Of a stretch of DNA of 12,815 bases, positions 7,931-12,815 are shown piece after piece. The first letter of the stretch is position 1, and each line of letters opens with the position of its first letter. Both the position numbers and the translations under genes were made by a program. Source of the DNA: Globomyces pollinis-pini (Eukaryota; Chytridiomycota; Chytridiomycetes; Rhizophydiales; Globomycetaceae); NCBI GenBank assembly GCA_025399215.1, contig MU621511.1:1-12815 (forward strand), given 5' to 3'. Below the pieces are notes generated by a model that was not told where the DNA came from, ran no database searches, and saw only the letters and a program-made list of their open reading frames with translations.

Positions 7931-8038
7931 TACAAGTTTGCTATATGACCATATGCTCACTCTGTACTCGGCCGTAGAGGCATTCCGGCCGGAGACAAGG
8001 GGATTTGTGGATCTTGGGTCGAGTTCTGGCCTTAATGG
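7931..8038. repeat. GC-rich repeat, copy 2
   Basis: Direct repeat of copy 1, about 125-130 bp downstream. Core 7965..8038 shares ACTCGGCC, CCGGCCGGAGACA, AGGGGAT, GATCTTGG, TCGAG and TCTGGCC, with an 8-bp insertion (around TTTGTGGA). It lacks the perfect GGCCAGA/TCTGGCC pairing of copy 1 (here GGCCGTA). Confidence 0.7.
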
Positions 8039-8556
8039 ATGAAGTTTGGTGGACGGGGCCTTTGTAGGTGATCTTGTAAGGTCTGAGTTTCAATGAATTT
8101 TGTATAAGGAAGAGTTTTGTTTTCATTCGTTTTTAACTTTAATCATTTCTATCTCAATTTTTCTTTTTGGATCATCACAAGTCCCATTTTTTCTTTTTGT
8201 TTCAGGTCTGACAAACGCGTTTCGCAACCTTTAAGTTTAAAAAGTAAGACACTCTTATAAAGAAGTACCTCAAATTTATTTAAATGAGATTAATAACAAT
8301 CCATTAGTATTAAATTAATAAAAAATTACCTAAATTACAATGAATTGCATTAAAATAATCGATACCACACTTCAAGCAAGACAGTAATTAGACTACCTCA
8401 TTCCAATAACGTTCTTCGAATCATTCGTGATTGGTTCCATGGACACACCATTCCAGGTAAAACTTAGAAACTTTTGCCACCCCAAAAGGCTAAACTGAAA
8501 CGATTCACGTTGCCACTCACATATTTAAACAGTCTCTGACTGTCTAGGACCCATAA
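8039..8556. other. intergenic and promoter region of the peroxidase gene
   Basis: No coding region supported. The pyrimidine-rich stretch 8140-8205 ends TTTCAGGT and resembles a 3' splice site, but no exon fits it. An ATTGG (inverse CCAAT) lies at 8430-8434. CATATTTAAAC at about 8520-8530, roughly 30 nt before the ATG, is a possible TATA element. Confidence 0.4.
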
Positions 8557-9925
8557 ATGGTCAAACCTACAGTTCCTCTCTTAGCTACGTTAACCTTTGG
8601 TCAATCACTCACCAATGATGATTTCCTCAACTTGAAATCTGCTTTGAGAACCTATGTGGCCAGTGATGTGGAAAAAATCCCTCCATTGGTTCGTATGTCA
8701 TTCCATGATTTAGTCAATTTTGACCCTTTCAAGAATGAAGGTGGTCCACATGGTTGTTTAGCTGAAAAACCTATTTCCGAATTCAAAGAAAATGCCGGAG
8801 TCAGTGATTCCGTTATGGACCTTAAAAAATTTGTCACCGAGAAATTTCCAAAAAAGCCATTCACTTTTGGAGATGTAATTTCATTAGCTGGAAAGGTAAC
8901 TCATTCAATTTAATGATTAGGTTGCTGTTGAAACTGCATTCCCATGTATGCAAATCAAATGGAGTTTTGGTCGTTCCTCTTGTAAAAACACCACCGAATC
9001 CGAATCAGGTGCGACAGGTGGTGTAGACACAATTGCCAAATTCCAACCTTTCCTTAATAGATATGGACTTACTGCAAGGGAAATGGCAATTTTAACCGCT
9101 GGTTCTCATGGATTAGCTGGAGCTGCTGCTGAAGTTGCAAACAGTGGTTTTGGAGATCATGATTTTGGAGATGTGAACAGTGGAAGATTGTGGATTGATA
9201 CATCATTAAAAACTGAATGGAAACCACAAACATTGCCAAATGGGAATTTACAATATACTGCCAATGTCAATGGTGCTACCATTATGCGATTACCTAGTGA
9301 TTTAGTATTTTTCCCAAGTGTGGTGCAAAAAGCTGGGAAAGGTATCGTAGATACATCTGCCAATGGTGTTGAACAAGAATTGAAAGAATTTGCTAAAAAG
9401 AATCGTTCTAATTTTGATGCAGAATTTGCTAAAGTGTACGCCAAAATGTTATTGATTGGAACACAACATGAAAAATTAACTGAATTCAAAGAACCTGCAT
9501 CACACGACTCATGTGCTTCTGATACAGAACCTACTAAAACTGATGTAGCAACCACCACATCAAGTGCTACAGTAACTAAAGGGTCATATGTAACGGTCCC
9601 AATACCAGGAGGTGGATATACCAATATTCCTATGGCTTACACCTCAATTGAACTTCCATCTAAACAATATACAGTTGTTCCTGTGAGTTACACTGCTTTG
9701 CCTGACACCAAAGGAGGATACAATGTGGTCCCAGTAGCATGTACCATTGTTCCAGATGCCAAAGGTGGATACAATGTTGTTCCAGTTTCATATGGTGAAT
9801 CCGTTGCTACTCCAGTCGCTACTGCACCAGCTGGTAATTATGGAGTTGTGTCTGGAACTGTAGATGCCTTTGTTGGTAAGGTTTTGGGCTACTTGTTTGT
9901 GGTTTACACTGTTTTCATGGTCTAA
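8557..9925 (+). CDS. secreted haem peroxidase (plant/fungal superfamily), probably GPI-anchored
   Basis: Two exons, 8557..8895 and 8921..9925, across a 25-nt intron; 447 residues. Signal peptide at about 1-16. Peroxidase domain at about 20-300: distal site R46-x2-F49-H50, then GGPHGC and ENAG as in class II enzymes, GDVISLAG before the splice site, proximal H176 in LTAGSHGLAG, and RLPSDLVF near the domain end. The enzyme should use H2O2 to oxidise small substrates; the sequence does not show whether a Mn or lignin-type site exists. After a Ser/Thr-rich linker (about 310-333) come 16-19-residue repeats built on YNVVPVSYT and KGGY (about 363-404). The last 20 residues are hydrophobic and end the protein, typical of a GPI signal, which would tether it to the cell surface. 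The repeat tail is unusual for the family. Confidence 0.9.
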
Positions 9926-9929
9926 TAAA
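9923..9929 (+). terminator. stop codon fused to polyadenylation signal of the peroxidase gene
   Basis: TAATAAA: the stop overlaps AATAAA, and the extended TAATAAAAGAT nearly equals the 3' end of gene B, although the genes are unrelated. Confidence 0.55.
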
Positions 9930-10784
9930 AGATTTCTTTATCATCCTATTTGTTGGGAATGTAACAGTAGATTCATAGTACATTAACTAACTTTTTATAG
10001 TTTGATGTTATTGAGTATATACCGAGTGCATTATTTTTGTTTGTACATTAAAACATCGACATGAAAGGGAGACTAACTGAGAAAGCACAGTCAGAATTCA
10101 TCTTTGATAGACTTTAATAATTACTAAAAAAACAACTCAGAAAAAGAAAACACTTTTGTTGACTTTTTTTGAGTCTTCGTTTAAGTTGTGGATGAGCTAC
10201 ATGACAAAACACATGCCTTTTGTCTCCCTTTTCCTATGACTGACACAATAAAAGGGATATAAGTATAGCATTTACCTCTTACACCTTCCCTAATTGGAGG
10301 TTTATATGTTTCTATTGAAACAATTAGTTTTTGATAAAGTTATCTAATTGTTACTGGTGCAAGAGAGTGTTAAACTTTACGCGAGCTTTTCTTAACTGAT
10401 ACCTATGACAATTGTGTTTACTTATTCCAACTCGTGTAGATATCCATTCAATATACCTGTAAAATTCAATATTTAATATATAATTTCAATATTGATTGGT
10501 TAATTCATCAAAATCATCAATTGGTTTTAGAATTGACACAGCAGTGATAAAATAAAGTATACTGATGATAAAGCGATTTCTAATTCTACTTTAATCTATA
10601 CTTAAAATGTCAATAAGGAATTCCATTTACCAAAAGAACAAAGTCACACAAAAGTTTAAAAAGAGGTTTGATTGATGAATGAATTAGAATTGACACTATT
10701 ATAATTCAATGTTATATTAAGTCATATCTATCATCTACCAATTTCATATCCAAAACTATATAGAATAGTAATCCAGTGATGATT
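9930..10784. other. intergenic between convergent 3' ends
   Basis: Downstream of both the peroxidase (+) and the transcription factor (-) genes. Very AT-rich, all frames broken, no RNA gene recognised. The only structure noted is the inverted repeat at 10319-10352. Confidence 0.5.
10319..10352. repeat. 9-bp inverted repeat
   Basis: AACAATTAG and CTAATTGTT flank a 16-nt spacer. AT-rich, so weak as RNA; possibly chance. Confidence 0.4.
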
Positions 10785-12777
10785 TCAACAATTTGTATTT
10801 AATTCAATATTTGATTTCAAATTCAATAATTTCTTTAATCGATTTACAAATATAGATACATTAGGCCATAGCAAACTAATTTTTTCCAAACAAGGATAAA
10901 CGATAGATTTAGCTAATTGAATGACTTGAAATTGTAATTGTTGATTATAAGGAGGTAATTGAATTGCAATGAGACAAGTACAAGTAACATGATATAATAA
11001 ATATGCTATATCCATTGTAGCTAATTGTGGTGGACATAACCAATAACCACCTTCATTTTTCATACAATCTTTTAATATTTTTGGATGATAATCATAATTA
11101 CCAAATATTGAATCATTAATGGTACGTTTAATTGATAATTGATTGATAACATAACAAATTGCTTTCATGATGAATAATAAAATTTGTTTAGAAGAATATA
11201 AATCAATACTACCTAAATGTAAAGGATATTTTGTATCATCATTTGATTGAATACAAGATAAATGAAGGTATGTCATTGTATATAAATTGATAAAAGTAAA
11301 TCGAACAGTTTCATTATTATGAGTAATACGACTTGATAATGGTAAAGTTGAATTCCAACCATCAAAAGTAAATATAGATAAAGAAGAAAAAAAAGCCATT
11401 TCAACAGGATAAGTTGATATTAAAGTTAATATACTTAAATGTAATTTTAATCTATTTGAATTTGTTTTTTGTATATCAAAACGATTTTGATTTGAAAATT
11501 TAATGATACGACGTAATAAAAAAGTGGAATGAAACCAATGATTGATATCATAACCTAAAGTTTGAACATAATGAGGATGATAAACTGATATTTCTTTTAT
11601 ATCATCAAATATCATTGACCATTCTGTTTGATCCCATAATGTAAATCTTGCAAAATCAGGTACAAATATTCGATTTAATGATTTTGGTTTTAAATTTAAT
11701 TTTGGTTGATTAAAATTTTGAATTGCTTTAAAAAATGGTAATTCATCAAGATAAAATGTATTGGTATCCATACCACCATTTGTATCTGCAATTAATAATA
11801 AATACCATAAACAAAGTATTTCTGATAATTCTATTGATGTATAATTCTTTTCATTCGATTGACTACCATAATTAATCATTTCTTTTTTTGTTACAATATA
11901 TCTGGATTTAATAAACCAAATGAATTTAAAACATGATATGCTTCAGCTATTCAATATAAATCAAAACAAGGATTTTTTTTTACCATTTAATTCAAAAGAT
12001 TTTTGATAATCTCCAATGAGACTAAAAGACATTGCAGATATAAATAAAGCACGTATATCATCACATAATTCCAATACATTTCTTTCCAATCCCCTTTATC
12101 AACTATTTTAATTTATAAAAATTTACCAATTAATTTCATTTGGAAATATTTTAAATTGATTTGCAATTAAAATTTTTTCTTTTATATTTGATAATTCAAA
12201 TGAATTTGAAAATAATTTTGGATGAGTTGATATAAATACACTTTTAAAACAAATTGATTTTTTTAATAGTCTTGATAATTTTCGATTTCTAATCATCAAT
12301 CCCAAAAAAAAAACCTATTCATGGGTAAACAAATTCTTCCATCATCATCATAGGTAGGTCCAATAAAAAACATAAAACTAAGTTGTATTAAATGTTGTTG
12401 TAAATCCATTTCATTCATATATTGTGTATTAGGTGATAATGTCATATTTCGATATATGAATCCATTTAATTTATAATAATTAAATAATTTCCAATTTTCA
12501 AATATAGTATCAAATTGTATATCATCAAGTGATTGTAAAGATATATCTGTTTTTAAAATCATTTCATTCTTGTTTGGTAAAGTATAATGACATGTTGGTG
12601 TTTCTTGATTCATAAATCTTCCATAACGTAAACATGAATTACATGGTTGATGTCCTTTTATATTTGAATCAAATTACATGTTACCATTACATTTTAAATA
12701 TCGTGATATACATCGATCTATTATTTTTTTTAGTACTCGATTAAGTAGTTACCACAAATTCGATTTTTAAATGTCAT
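10785..12777 (-). CDS. Zn2Cys6 zinc-cluster transcription factor with fungal-type middle region
   Basis: Seven exons on the minus strand: 12777..12753, 12717..12685, 12654..12315, 12288..12127, 12093..11984, 11946..11895, 11862..10785, giving 599 residues. Introns of 35, 30, 26, 33, 37 and 32 nt all keep the frame. The zinc cluster is assembled only after splicing exons 1-3: C8, C11, C18, C24, C27, C41 in ICDRC-ISRYLKCNG-HQPCNSC...CHY. The last spacing (13 residues) is longer than usual and the recognition stretch ISRYLK is less basic than the typical RxRKxK. The rest resembles the fungal-specific transcription factor regulatory domain (FFIGPTYDDDGRICLP, ALFISAMSFSLIGDYQ, EILCLWYLLLIAD). It should be a nuclear DNA-binding regulator; target genes unknown. 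The long last exon ends TGA and has no linked AATAAA. Confidence 0.9.
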
Positions 12778-12815
12778 GTCGTTGATTTATACAAAAAAAA
12801 GTCGTTGATTTATAC
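12778..12815 (-). promoter_or_regulatory. duplicated 15-bp element abutting the transcription factor start codon
   Basis: On the minus strand GTATAAATCAACGAC occurs twice as a perfect direct repeat separated by eight T, and the second copy ends exactly at the ATG. Each copy contains a TATAAAT. The distal copy touches the window edge, so more copies may exist outside. Confidence 0.6.

Noticed and set aside
9157..9624. 155-residue minus-strand frame inside the peroxidase gene
   Set aside because: Antisense shadow of a well supported exon; no recognisable motif.
1..12815. CRISPR arrays, bacterial operons, rRNA genes, intact transposons
   Set aside because: None of the diagnostic repeats or conserved sequences were seen; the genes are spliced and eukaryotic.

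Overview
This is nuclear DNA of a fungus. The strongest evidence is a split gene for a Zn2Cys6 zinc-cluster transcription factor with a fungal-type middle region, a factor class that is essentially fungal. A serine hydrolase of the FSH1/OVCA2 family and a secreted class II-like haem peroxidase agree with this. The DNA is AT-rich. Every spliced gene can be rebuilt only with extremely small introns: 15 introns of 25-37 nt, mean about 30 nt. That is below the 50-70 nt usual in fungi and suggests a compact, possibly early-diverging lineage. I cannot name the species.

Layout. 1-1114 (+): 3' part of an FSH-type serine hydrolase with an unrecognised C-terminal domain; the 5' end lies outside the window. 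1186-2892 (-): start of a tandem array of small secreted cysteine-rich proteins, made of a 5' relic, an intact 157-aa gene (A, 1500-1973) and a 3' relic. 3208-3609: two unexplained short coding-like stretches, one per strand, with a perfect 51-bp in-frame tandem duplication. 3913-5429 (+): an eight-exon RWD-RING-IBR-RING (RNF14-like) E3 ubiquitin ligase interrupting the array. 5951-6424 (-): second intact array gene (B). 7038-7600 (+): decayed malic enzyme. 7717-7772 (-): last array relic. 7801-8038: two GC-rich direct repeats of unknown nature. 8557-9925 (+): secreted, probably GPI-anchored haem peroxidase. 10785-12777 (-): seven-exon zinc-cluster transcription factor, with a duplicated 15-bp element immediately upstream of its start codon.

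How the parts relate. There is no operon-like logic. The coherent theme is secretion: genes A and B and the peroxidase are all predicted extracellular, and A/B form a locally expanding and decaying family. The most striking inference is that cleavage of the A/B signal peptide after an Ala-x-Ala-type site would expose an N-terminal histidine. Together with conserved internal histidines and eight cysteines, this recalls the copper histidine brace of LPMO-type proteins. No known LPMO family is recognised here. In four array copies and in the peroxidase gene, the stop codon is fused to the polyadenylation signal (TAATAAA).
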